Below are positions 1-12,200 of a stretch of 64,000 bases of DNA, one piece after another. A model generated the notes under the pieces. That model saw only the letters and a list, made by a program, of their open reading frames with translations, was not told the DNA's origin and ran no database searches. The stretch is from Leuctra nigra. Taxonomy: Eukaryota; Arthropoda; Insecta; Plecoptera; Leuctridae. The translations under genes were made by a program, and so were the position numbers. Position 1 is the stretch's first letter; each line of letters starts with the position of its first letter. The stretch is from the NCBI GenBank assembly GCA_934045905.1, contig OW203762.1, forward strand, positions 54,337,411-54,401,410. The letters are read 5' to 3'.

Positions 1-268
1 CTGCGCTACGACCCTGTTGAAGTGGACCCGGAGGACATGTGTCGCTTGGCTCATGACTCCCCGCAAGAGCTCTCCAACTACTCGGTGTCGGATGCCGTCG
101 CTACATACTATCTGTACATGAAGTACGTTCATCCGTTCATCTTCGCGCTGTGCACAATCATCCCACTGGAGCCGGACGAGGTGCTGCGCAAGGGATCGGG
201 TACGCTGTGTGAAGCACTGCTCATGGTGGAGGCGTACCATGCCAACATCATCTTCCCAAACAAGCAGG
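1..268 (+). CDS. POLE: POLE exon a: Exo III region (5' end outside window)
   Basis: Frame 1 from the first base, window residues 1-89. It carries the Exo III motif [16 protein letters not shown] with its metal-binding Asp, then the start of the palm ([17 protein letters not shown] block reads [15 protein letters not shown]). It ends in phase 1 at a GTAAGG donor; the final G joins AG of the next exon to make Glu. Confidence 0.95.
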
Positions 269-3200
269 GTAAGGAACCTAGAGCATCGGTGATCTGTGAA
301 ATTCAGGGTTGGTCGACTGTTACATTACAATTCTTTGGTTCTCTCTAATGTAGGTACCTACCTTAGTTTTGTATTCCATATAGGTATCAAATATGTTTAT
401 ATAGAATACATTACAATACACAAAATGTGTTACCTACTACACCTAGTTACTGTATTCATTGAATTAAATTAATATTTGAAGAAAATAATTTCGTAAAATG
501 AAAAAATACCTACGGCTACTACTTACCTTTAAAAGAAATATTTAGGTACCTACTCATTAATTTTAATTTAATATTATCTGCAGTTGTGGAAAGAGAGGAA
601 AACATGATCTGGTCAATGTGTTGTTAAATTGAACTTATTTTCACATGGCTTGTTTAAGTTGAAAAGTTATTTTAGACAAATATTCCTGCCATAATCATGA
701 GTAACTAATGGGTTCTGCGTTGCTATGGCTACAGAGTCTGAGCTGAACAAGATGACAGACGACGGCCATGTCATGGACCAGGAGACGTATGTCGGAGGTC
801 ACGTGGAGGCGCTGGAGTCGGGCGTGTTCCGAGCCGACTTGCTCTCGGGATTCAACCTGGACCCCGCGGAGTTCTCCCGCCTCATCGACGGAGTGGAACG
901 AGCCATCAAGCATGCCATCGAGGAGGAGGAGAAGATCCCAATGGAGGCTGTACTCAACTTCGATCAGGTCGTCGCCGACATCAAGCTCAAGCTGGAAGAT
1001 CTCCGAGATCGGCCGGTGCGAAGCGAGAAGCCAGTGATTTACCATCTGGATGTTGGCGCTATGTATCCCAACATAATTCTTACCAATCGTCTGCAGCCGT
1101 CGGCTATGGTCAATGAGGAGGTGAGACCTGCACTAATGCATAGCTATTAATTAGCCAACAGAAACAGAGGAAAAGTACACAACATTTTTATTTTTACTAG
1201 GGGGCTTTTTATTGTTGGAGTTGGTGGGGGAGGGGGGGGGGGGGGGCTGGAGTCGGAGGGTTACCTCATTTTGATACAGTCGAGACATTTACACCATTTT
1301 TAATTACAGTTTATATTTCAGGACCATAAATAATATTAAATATTGATACATTTTGCAGTCTAAATAGATTTTGTGACATTCTTTTGAGGGGCAGGGTTTT
1401 GAAAAGCATGATAAAGAGTGACAAAAAATATACAATGTTTGAGTGACATCCTTTAGGCACAGCACCTGGACAGATTTGTGTGGATGTTTTTATTTATTTC
1501 AATTTGCATTGTGTTGTCAGATCTGTGCGGCGTGTGACTTCAACCGTCCCGGCGCGACATGCCAGCGCAGCATGGCGTGGATGTGGCGTGGAGAGCTCAT
1601 GCCAGCGCATCGCAATGAGTTCCAGCGTGTGAAACAGCAGCTAGAGACGGAGAAGTTCCCGCCGTTCATGCCGGGCGGTCCGCATCGTGCATTCCATCAG
1701 CTCAAGAAAGAGGAGCAAGCCGAGTTCGAGAAGACTCGGCTCACGGAATACTGCCGCAAAGTCTACCGCAAGGTCAGTGCTAAAGACCATGTCTTTCTTC
1801 AGCATGTCTTTAGGTACTTTGTGGCAGTTTGAAGACTTTCGTTAGGAAATATAATCTTAATTAGTACTTGGTAGGCACAAATATTCCAAACTTCTCTGTA
1901 GTGAAGCTAAAATTAATTAAACATTAGTCACATATTCAAGAAGAATATGAAGTTTTTATACCGGTTTTGTTGACTTGCAGGTGCGAGTGACTCGAATGGA
2001 AGAGAGACAGACAACGATCTGTCAAAAGGAGAACAGCTTCTATGTCGACACGGTACGAGCATTCCGAGACAGAAGATACGAGTACAAGGGACTCAACAAG
2101 GTACACACTACATGCATTAGCTGTGTACAGCAATATTATGAACAGAGAATTGAATTGACATGAAATTATTCATTGAACAATACCTACCTACCATAGTTGA
2201 GTCCCGTATATACTCGCATATAGTCCGCGGATATTTCAAATATTGAAATCTCAAAACAAGGGGTGCAGACCTTATGCGCAGTTAAATGCGTATATCATTT
2301 TTCGAAAAACCAGTTTCAAAAACGGGTGCGGACTATACGTGGGTGCGGACTATATGCGAGTAAATACGGTACAATGTTTTTCTGTGATACTTGGCTGTTA
2401 CTGGTGCCTTGTAATACCAACAGGTGGCTAAGAAGCAAGTGTCGGAGGCTGTGGCTAAAGGAGATGCGGGGGAAATCAAGTCTGCTAAGAACAGAGAGAT
2501 CTTGTACGATTCACTTCAGCTTGCTCACAAGTGCATCCTCAACTCTTTCTACGGCTATGTCATGAGGAAAGGGTGAGCACATTAATTTATCATCCTTCGG
2601 TAGCTAACAAATGTGGCTTCGTGAAATATTTGCTTTGTTCTTTAGCACATCTGCAAATCTGCACCTTATTTAGTTTGTTCTATGATGTATCATCTGCATG
2701 ATTTGATTAATTTATTAAGACCAGGAGTAATACTCTACACTACATGTTGTGTGTGACCTACCTAAAGCTGACGGAGGGCTTGGACACGTGATTGAGGGTA
2801 TGTGTTGGCAGAGCGCGGTGGTACAGCATGGAGATGGCTGGCATCGTGTGCTACACCGGCGCTGGCATCATCAAGAAGGCGCGCGAGATCATCGAGAAGG
2901 TCGGCCGACCGCTGGAGCTCGACACGGACGGCATCTGGTGCATGTTACCGGAGTCATTCCCGGAGAACTACGTCATTGAAACGTCGCTACCCAAGAGGTC
3001 GAGTGTCACCATCTCCTACACCAACGCAGTACTCAACTCAATGGTCAAAGTAAGATACCTATTTGCTTGCGCGGATGGAGACACGTCATTGCTGGCACTA
3101 TATTTAGTTATTGTATCATCTCCACTACCTACACTAGAGCATTGTTTATTTGTATCACATTGTTATACAATATTCAAACTTTACTATGTATCTAGTGGAG

Positions 3201-6200
3201 CGGTCGCTCCACCCAGCCAAGTCGTACCGTACACTCACACTCACTCAACATACCGTATATGCATAATAAACTGAGGAGCAGACCAACCACTTTTACTGTA
3301 AGCAACAACACGGCATTTTCGGCCTACTGGATCTTAAAATTAGAAAATCTCACATTGTTGCGATATATCTTAATTTCGAGCTATGGCCCACCCCACTACA
3401 TATACCAAATTAGGGAACAATATGTTATGCCGTTTGCGAGCTAGAGGGCCGTGAAAAACGTGAAATTACACCCCTTTTAAAACCTATCTTGATCTGATGA
3501 TGATGATGATGATATCAGGAAACACCGCAATCACCGCCACAGCCTAAACGGCTGAGCCGATCGATCTGAAATTTTCACCACATGTGCACTTTTGGCGTCT
3601 GAGGTGCTTTTTTATAAAACCAACAGGAAGCCGCCATTTTGAAACCGGAAGTGACGTATTATCTCGAAAACAGCTAGACCGTTAGGAATTAAACCAGCGC
3701 CAAATGATTCAGACGGTCATCTATATGGAATATCAATAGTTAAAGTAGAGATGTACTATTACCGAAACCGGAAATGACGTCATGAAAATGAAGAACTAGA
3801 TTTAAATGACCTCTTACTACAATAACTACATATTCAGAAGGCTTATAATGATACATAACATTTATAGAAATAAATTCTATGTGGCAGTAATTTTAGTCGC
3901 CATTTTGAAAACCGGAAGTGATACCATATCTCGAAAACGGCTGGACTGATTGTAACGAAGCTTGCGCAATTCTTCATGGAATATCACTTTAAGCTTAGGT
4001 ATATTGAGCACCAAACACAATTTTTCGTATTAACCAATTCGGAAATGGCGTATTGTTTAAAAGTAATTGGTCATTGTTGCTCCGATGTGTGTTACAAGTT
4101 GTGTAAATAAACTAAAAAAATAAGTGATATCCCCATAAAAAACACTCCGTGTAAAAATACCCGCCAAGTCTCTTCAACTATAAAAAAATAGAAGAAATCT
4201 AAAAATTCAACACTGAAAAGAAGTGATATCAAAAAATGAGCCAAGTCAAAACTTAATTTTAAAAACCAAAATATACTTGGCGCATCGTTTTTAAGGGCAT
4301 TATAGGTATATTATATATATTTAGGTACATTTAATTTTTGGCATATGCTTCTATACTATTTATATACACGATGCGCCAAGTATATTTTGGTTTTTAAAAT
4401 TAAGTTTTGACTTGGCTCATTTTTTGATATCACTTCTTTTCAGTGTTGAATTTTTAGATTTCTTCTATTTTTTTATAGTTGAAGAGACTTGGCGGGTATT
4501 TTTACACGGAGTGTTTTTTATGGGGTTATACTAACAAGGCACAGCCATAAACATATTTCGCTAGATGCATTTTTTAAAGACTGCCTTCCTTCACTATTAT
4601 TAAAAATGTTGCAAGCAGATCATACACATAAGCAAATTCACTAATTTTATATTTCTGTAGTTGCAGTGACTATCTATTTGTGGCCTAGAAGAATCTAAAA
4701 TATAATCATATTTCAAAATATGTAATATGTATGTAATTATGTCTAACAGAATGAAGTGTTCACTCCAATGCATGAAAGTTTATCATCTTACCTACTTACC
4801 TACTCCATCCATTGTTCCCGTATTCAATTATTTTCCAATCTGTCACTGACAAGACTGCTTTGCTAACAGTTTCTCTACATTAACAACATGTCTGTCGCCA
4901 GGACAACTTCACGAACCATGCATACCATGAGCTGGTGGACAAGGAAGGCATGAAGTATGTTCAACGAAGCGAGAACTCCATCTTCTTCGAGGTGGATGGA
5001 CCGTACCTTGCCATGGTTCTGCCGGCATCTAAGGAGGAAGGCAAGAGGCTGAAGAAGAGATATGCTGTGTTCAATCTAGACGGATCACTTGCCGAACTCA
5101 AAGGGTCAGTTTATTTGTGATTTAATTCATATGAATGAATCAGACTTCTTTTTCTATTGTAGGTAACTCGTACAACAGCACCTTTCAGATTCCAATTTTG
5201 CCAAAACTAACATCAGCTTAGTCGGTATCTCACTAACATTCATTTGCTTTATTGGTGTGGGCACGCATGCAGTGGGAAGCAAAATCCGACCGTCCAATTG
5301 AATAGATGGATTCCTCCCGTTGACCTGAACATTACAGTATTGAGTATGGGCATCGGGCATGTTTAGTAAATGGTACCTATTCCCAGGGTGCGAATTGATG
5401 GGGGGGGGGGGGGGGGATGGGGGGGATTTTCCCCCCTCTGGTTTTCTCATCCCCGGCTCTGTTTCCCAATAAAGCATCCCAGGGGGGAATAGAGTTTTCC
5501 CCCCCTCTGTAAAATGGTTGACTTTTAATCAACAAAACAATAGATATACCTACTTTTTCTGAAATAAATCTAAAATTATAAAAATAAATTGTCACACAAA
5601 ACAACTGTCAAATTGCCTTTGTAGCAAATAAGCTGTATTTGATAAGATTTATTAATTCCAAGATTTATTTTGCTTGCCCACCACTTCTGATTTCCCTTTT
5701 AAATTAAAAGCAAACACTCTTTTCTAATGCCATTTGTCGTGATGACATCACGACAAATGGCAAAAAATAGTGTACAAATCGCTTAGAAATGCACCAAATC
5801 TAATCTTGAAATTCAAAAATTCCCGGGGCTATGCGCCCCGGACCCGCATGGTACTGGGGGGCCCTCCCAACAGACCCCCCATTGTTTTCGTGGGTAATCG
5901 TATTTTTCGCCTTGCTATATTTCCTAACATACTCGGAATTTTAATTTTTTCTATCCCCCCCCTCTGAAAATTGAACAATTCGCACCCTGCCTATTCCATA
6001 CGGCTTCACTAATTTTTTTAAAAAGTTTCTGTAAAATACTTGCCATTTGGATATTTTGATTCTGGTTGAATTTATTTCCATAATCTGGTCTTTACAATTG
6101 ATTGACGACTTCTTTGTTTCTCTCAGATTTGAGGTAAAACGTCGAGGTGAATTGCAGCTGATCAAGATCTTTCAGTCGTCGGTGTTTGAAGCGTTCCTGA

Positions 6201-9200
6201 AGGGCGACTCTCTGGAGCAATGCTACAAGTCAGTCGCAAGAGTCGCTGACTATTGGCTGGATGTGCTCTTCAACAAGGGTCGAAATATGCCGGACTCGGA
6301 ACTGTTCGAACTCATCTCCGAGAACAGATCAATGTCGAAGAAATTGGAAGAATATGGTGCTCAAAAATCAACATCAATTTCGACAGCAAAACGTTTGTCT
6401 GAGTTTCTAGGTGAGAATTTTAAATGTCAACCATAATTTTGACAGTTGTTCAGTGGAACGTCAATAATCGAGCTCTATGTATTACCTTACCTATAGTCCA
6501 ATTCTTGTTACTTCTGCTGATGTTCTCCATTCAGGAGTCAGCAAATATGCTGACTATGCTGACTACTGTCTACTCTCCAGAGTGCTATTATTATTGACAT
6601 AGATTAAAAATGTTTGAATTGCTATGACATTAGTACCTAACAGTACGACAGGCGAGGAGTAGCCAGCAGATTGTACGTGTTCTCCTCCACTAGGTGACCA
6701 GATGGTGAAAGACGCAGGTTTGGCGTGCAAGTTCATCATCTCCCGAAAGCCCGAAGGTGCTCCGGTGACCGAGCGCGCCATCCCATTGGCCATCTTCCAG
6801 TCGGAGCCCAGCGTCAAGAGACACTATCTGCGCAAGTGGCTGAAGGACTCCTCCATCAACGACATCGACATCAGGCAGGTACTGGACTGGGATTACTACA
6901 TCGAGAGGCTCGGCGGATCCATTCAGAAGATCATCACGATCCCAGCCGCCATGCAAGGGGTGAGTTCACTCACTTTCAACACCACTCTGTATTGTGCCCA
7001 TCTGGGTCTGGAATCATTTTATGTTGTATATTGTGCCTTTGTAATATATATACATGCAATTAGAATTCAACTTTTACTCCAAACCACTTTGCTATAAACT
7101 TAAAAAATATCCAGTATGCTAAACATGTAATTAATTTGATTTTTAATGAGTGTCTATGATTTTAAATTTTAATCAGCTCAACTTTGTTATGTGTGGTCTG
7201 TAGAGCGTCACGAAAGTAGCAAATAAATTGTAAGTGAGCTGAAATCTGATGCTGTGCATTTGAACAATACGTCTGACACTCTGTGAGTATGTTGTCAGCT
7301 GGCGAACCCGGTGCCTAGGATCCGCCACCCTGATTGGCTGCACAAGAAGATGCTGGAGAAGAATGACACGCTGAAGCAGAGGAAGATCAACGACATGTTC
7401 ACTCGATGTGTAAAGCCTCCCGCACCAGAGAACAATGTAAGTGTTACGTCGTCATGTGGAAGGAATGATTTGAATGATTTAGTAACTCATTTTAATGTTG
7501 TAGAAAAAATCATGAAATTGTTACTACATATTTTGTAAGTTATGAATTGATCAATTTAAATAGTCATTCATTATATTAACATGGCATGAGATAGGATAAC
7601 CTTCCTTACGTAATAGCTTGGGAGTTATGATGGGATAACTGTTCTGAGAATAGGCGTCCTGGTGGCCTATTCTATAACGAAAACGAAATCATTCCGGCCT
7701 GGAACCATTTCAGATCAATGTTATTTTTATGGCGGTGAAATGATTCCAGGCCGGAATGATTTCGTTTTAATTCTAGAATAGCTCCTCGGAGCAAGGTGAC
7801 TGAGGCGCTAAAGCTCTGGACCTTCACTGCAGTTGGTTTGAGGGTTGAGGGTTTTTGTTGCTTTCCTCTGCTGCGAGGCAAATGTTGTGAAGGTTCCCTA
7901 CTATCAGCTCACGACTGCCTCCTTCCCAGATGTGATGAGCTTTCTGCACACGACTGCCTCCTTCCCATATGTGATGAGCTTTCAGCTCACGACTGCCTTT
8001 TTTCCCAGATGTGATGAGCTTTCAGCTCACGACTGCCTCCTCCCAGATGTGATGAGCTTTCGACAGTTTATTCGTTGATCAACATTAGTAGCATAAAACT
8101 AAACTGTACATAACAATAGAAATATCTTAAATATTTTCATATCCAGGCCGAAGATGATGAGAGCCAAGAGCCTGAAGGTGACTCCATGGCAACGGACTCC
8201 ATGGCAACGGACTCAATGGCAACGGACTCCATGGAGCCCGACATGGAAGACATGGCAGGAAGAGCAATAACAGTCCCTGGCAATCGGCCGGTCGCTCACG
8301 TCAACAAGCGCAAGAGAAACAACAGCGACGAGAGAGACTCCGCACTCACACAGAGCTGGAGAGAAGTGTGAGTTGATATCTGAGTTGGTCATGCTGGCCA
8401 GATACCTAAAAGAATATACTGTATAATACTGTATATTATTGTAGTATTTTAGCTCATAGCTCATAATAATAGGTATGTAATAATAATTATTCTGAAATCA
8501 GGAATTTAATGTAGGAATCAGATAAGTAAAGTTAGGTTATTAATATGTTGGGATTGAATTTCAAAGCATTCTTGACCTCTCACTGGTGATGTGGAGCTGT
8601 ATGTTTTGATTGGCTGATGTTGGTAGACTGGGCCCTCCTCCACCAATGGGCACGACGCGGGCAGAACGTCTGGAGTGGATCTCCTACCAGAAGAAGAAGT
8701 GGACTCTTCAGCAGGATCAGCGCACGAGCAACAAGCGACTGGCGCTGGGCGATGCTCGGGAGTCGAGGGAGGCGGTGGGCACGGTGGTCCGGAACACCGC
8801 AGTCGGAACGCTGGGAGGATTCCTGCGCCGCGCTCAGAGAACACTGCTCGACTCCACGTGGCAGATATTGCAGGTACACGCTTTTCTCTTGAACAAGTTT
8901 TACTTGAATTAAAATTAATAGTGAATGTTTTTGTGCTCAAAATACTAATTTATGCTACAAAACTATTCCTAAATCTTGTATTGGTGCACTGCAACTGCAT
9001 GATAAGTTTACCTATTATGTAGTTCTCTTGAAATATGTTCAACTGCAGTATACCTACTGAGGTGCTTGTTAAGTGAATTAAATAAACAGTAGAACTTGGC
9101 TGGGTGGAGCGACCACTCCACTAGATAAAGATTATGGTCTGCCATAAAACAATTTCAGATACTGATCAGTGATCTCTGTAATTTATACATTTAATTTTTT

Positions 9201-12200
9201 AAATAATTGTGTACATATTTGGATCAAAATCCTGAAGTCGGAGACAGCATCTGCGTACTGTAGCTTTAAAATGGCAGATTAGATCCTTTTTCTTTTCCGT
9301 AGGGTATCTAAGTAAAATACTATTAGGATGTATTGTATATGAGATAGTTTCAGTTTCAGTTTATTTCCATTTCTCAAAGCAGTACAATGAAAGTGTGTAC
9401 ATACACGTAATACACAAGCTGTGACCCATAAGCTTTATGCCTTTTTAGGGTATTTGGAAAATCTTAGTTACTAGGTACTAATTTACTAACAGCAGGGCGA
9501 TTGTATAACTTTCTTAGCCGAGATAATGGATCGTTATCTATACCAATTGATGAAAGTAAACTATTAATATCATTGTTAACCATTCGAATTGTGCAAAAGC
9601 TACAAGAATATGAAATATACCTAATCACATTATTTATCTCAGGAAGTCGACTTTAAGCACTTTGAATTGCTTTACCTTCTGATAGGCTAAATTACTTTCA
9701 TCAATTGGTGTAGATAACGATCCATTATCTCGGCTAAGAAGTTATACAATCGCACTGCAGGTACTTAATATAAGTTCTAAGTATTAAAGGTGTGATTCTA
9801 TCTAGTATTCAGATGCTTAATTTAAATTGGAAAATGATTAGATAATTAAGTTGAAAGAGGGCAATCTACCCATTTCAATGTCTGTCATCCCTTAATATTC
9901 CTCATCCATTCATCTTACAATACAACATAATTCATTCACAAGTTTATTACGTGTTTGATTCTCTGTGACTAGATCGCTGAGACTGGCCAGGCGGGTCACT
10001 TCCGACTGTGGGCTCTGATTGGCCAGGAGCTCCATCAGATCCACTTGACCGTGCCCAAAGTGTTCTACGTGAACCAACGAGTCTCTCGAGAAGACACTGA
10101 CGAGGCCAAGGTGTGGAAGAAGTGTGTTCGCATACTGCCAAGGTCGCGGCCGGTCTTCAACCTGTACCAGTTCAACATCCCGGAGATCGTTTACCACGAA
10201 CACAGCCAGTAAGTTGCTGTCATATCAACCTTTATCTTTATTACATTTAAATTATCTTGAATATAAATAGAAATCTTGTGCCACTTTATATTGTCTAGTT
10301 GATGTTGAACTCTGGCGTAGGAAATTAAAAATAGGTAGGTAATACTTCAACATCGTTAACAAATAACAATATTTTAATTACCTATTTATCGAGTAATATT
10401 GTCTATTTTTAATAATAATAATCCATCCCTGGTTCCAATTTAATGGGTCAGGGGGTGGGTATTCCCACCAACACTAGGGCCGCAGGACTCCTGGAAACCG
10501 GCTGGCCACGCCTGGCGTTTCCTCCTCTTCTTCCTCCTCTTCTTCTTCCACTTCTAATTGTTCCACAAATTCCTTCCACCATGTTCTGTCCTCCCACTGT
10601 CTCTCAGCCTCCAACTCACTCCACCTTCCTCCTCTCTCCAACACATCCTCCTTGATCAGTCCAATCCACCTGTCTCTTGGTCGCCCCACTCTCCGAGTTC
10701 CCCCTGTAGCCGCTTCAAACACCCGCCTTGGCACTCTATCGGTTCCCATCCTCTTCATGTGGCCGAACCACCTAAGCCTCTCTCTTCCCAGCTTGAACAC
10801 CAATCTTTCAACCCCAAGCTCTTTTCTTATCTTCCTACTTCGGATCCTATCCATTCTTGTCACCCCCTTCACACTCCTCAAAAACTTCATCTCAGCTGCC
10901 TGTAGCTGGTTCATTTCCTTTCCACCTGCTGACCACGTCACTGCCCCATATGTTAGAATTGGCAGGAAATACATCTTGTACATAATGATCTTGCAGACTT
11001 GTGGAAATTTCTCATTCCACAGCAACTTCCTCACTGCTTGATAAAATGCCTCTGCTTTCTTTCTTCTTTCTTGTATTTCTCTGTCTACTTTAGCCTTGTT
11101 GGTGAGCAGGCTACCCAGATACTTAAACTCTTCCACCTCCTTCAACCATCCCTCTCCAAGCTTGATCCTAGCATGACTGTGTTTAAGCTTCTTTCTTTCC
11201 ATGGACATTACTTCGCTCTTCTCTTCACTTATTTTCAAACCCATCTTCTCCGTCTCTTCACTCCACTTATTAATCTTTACCTGAACTTCCTCCCTAGTTT
11301 CTCCCCACACCACCACATCATCCGCATAAATCAACGTTTGAGTATCGATCCCCTCATTCGGCTCTGCTTTCTTCAACAACTCGTCCATTACTATGATGAA
11401 CAGTGTTGGTGACAACACACTCCCTTGCCGAAGCCCTTCACTAATACTAAACCATTCCGATCTCCCCACTCCCGACTGCACACAACTCACACTGTTCTGA
11501 TACATACATTTGATCCGCTCAACCAAGTCCTTGCCTATTCCTCTCTTCACCAAACACTCCCAAACTATTTCCCTTGGCAACCTGTCATATGCCTTCTCCA
11601 AGTCCAAGAAAGCCATATGCATTTCCTGCCCCCTCTCCCACTGCTGCTCCATCATCTGTCGCACTGTGAAAATTGCGTCTATTGTCGATCGCCCTCTCCG
11701 AAATCCATACTGTTCTTCTCGCAACCCCTCTTCAACATAATTCTTCAATCTCCGTTCCACTATCTTCTCAAACAACTTCGCACACTGACAGAGTAAGGTC
11801 ACACCCCGGTAATTATTACATTTCCTTCGATCTCCTTTCTATTTTTAAATTCAATAGAATTATTGCTTTGAATTTTGTAGGTATAGTAGGTTGATTCTCT
11901 CTATATTTACCTATTTGCCAGGTTTCCATTGATTTCCACTCAGAATTTGCACAATGGAGCTTGATGTCTGTGTTGGCAGGTTGTAAATTTAGAGATGATC
12001 CAGGTATCAAGTCAGGGGCTGGAAGGGCAAGTGTATTGTAGCTGTGCATTGATGCCAAAGGGTTAAGATTTACAGATCATAAAACACTGCTGAGAGCCTG
12101 TTAGTAAATGTATTGTTTTTGAGCCGTTGACAATGGATGAATGGCAATTGTCACCGGATACGGCGTTTGCCGACATAGGTATAGCGAAAATCGACCTACT

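Larger units (their letters stand above)
3050..4901 (+). other. POLE intron (1.85 kb) with repeat debris
   Basis: Contains the perfect foldback at 4130-4526 and a dispersed 34-bp hairpin motif at 3189-3222. From about 3500 to 4070 there is a repeat-like stretch with three copies of a CCATTTTGAAA(A)CCGGAAGTGA-like phrase (around 3631, 3760 and 3900), suggesting an old degraded repeat. No coding sequence. Confidence 0.5.
8874..9972 (+). other. POLE intron (1.1 kb) with foldback and repeat tail
   Basis: Holds the dispersed hairpin at 9094, a CAGTTTCAGTTTATTTCC stretch near 9350 that resembles a LINE or SINE 3' tail, and the foldback at 9497-9753. No coding potential. Confidence 0.45.
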
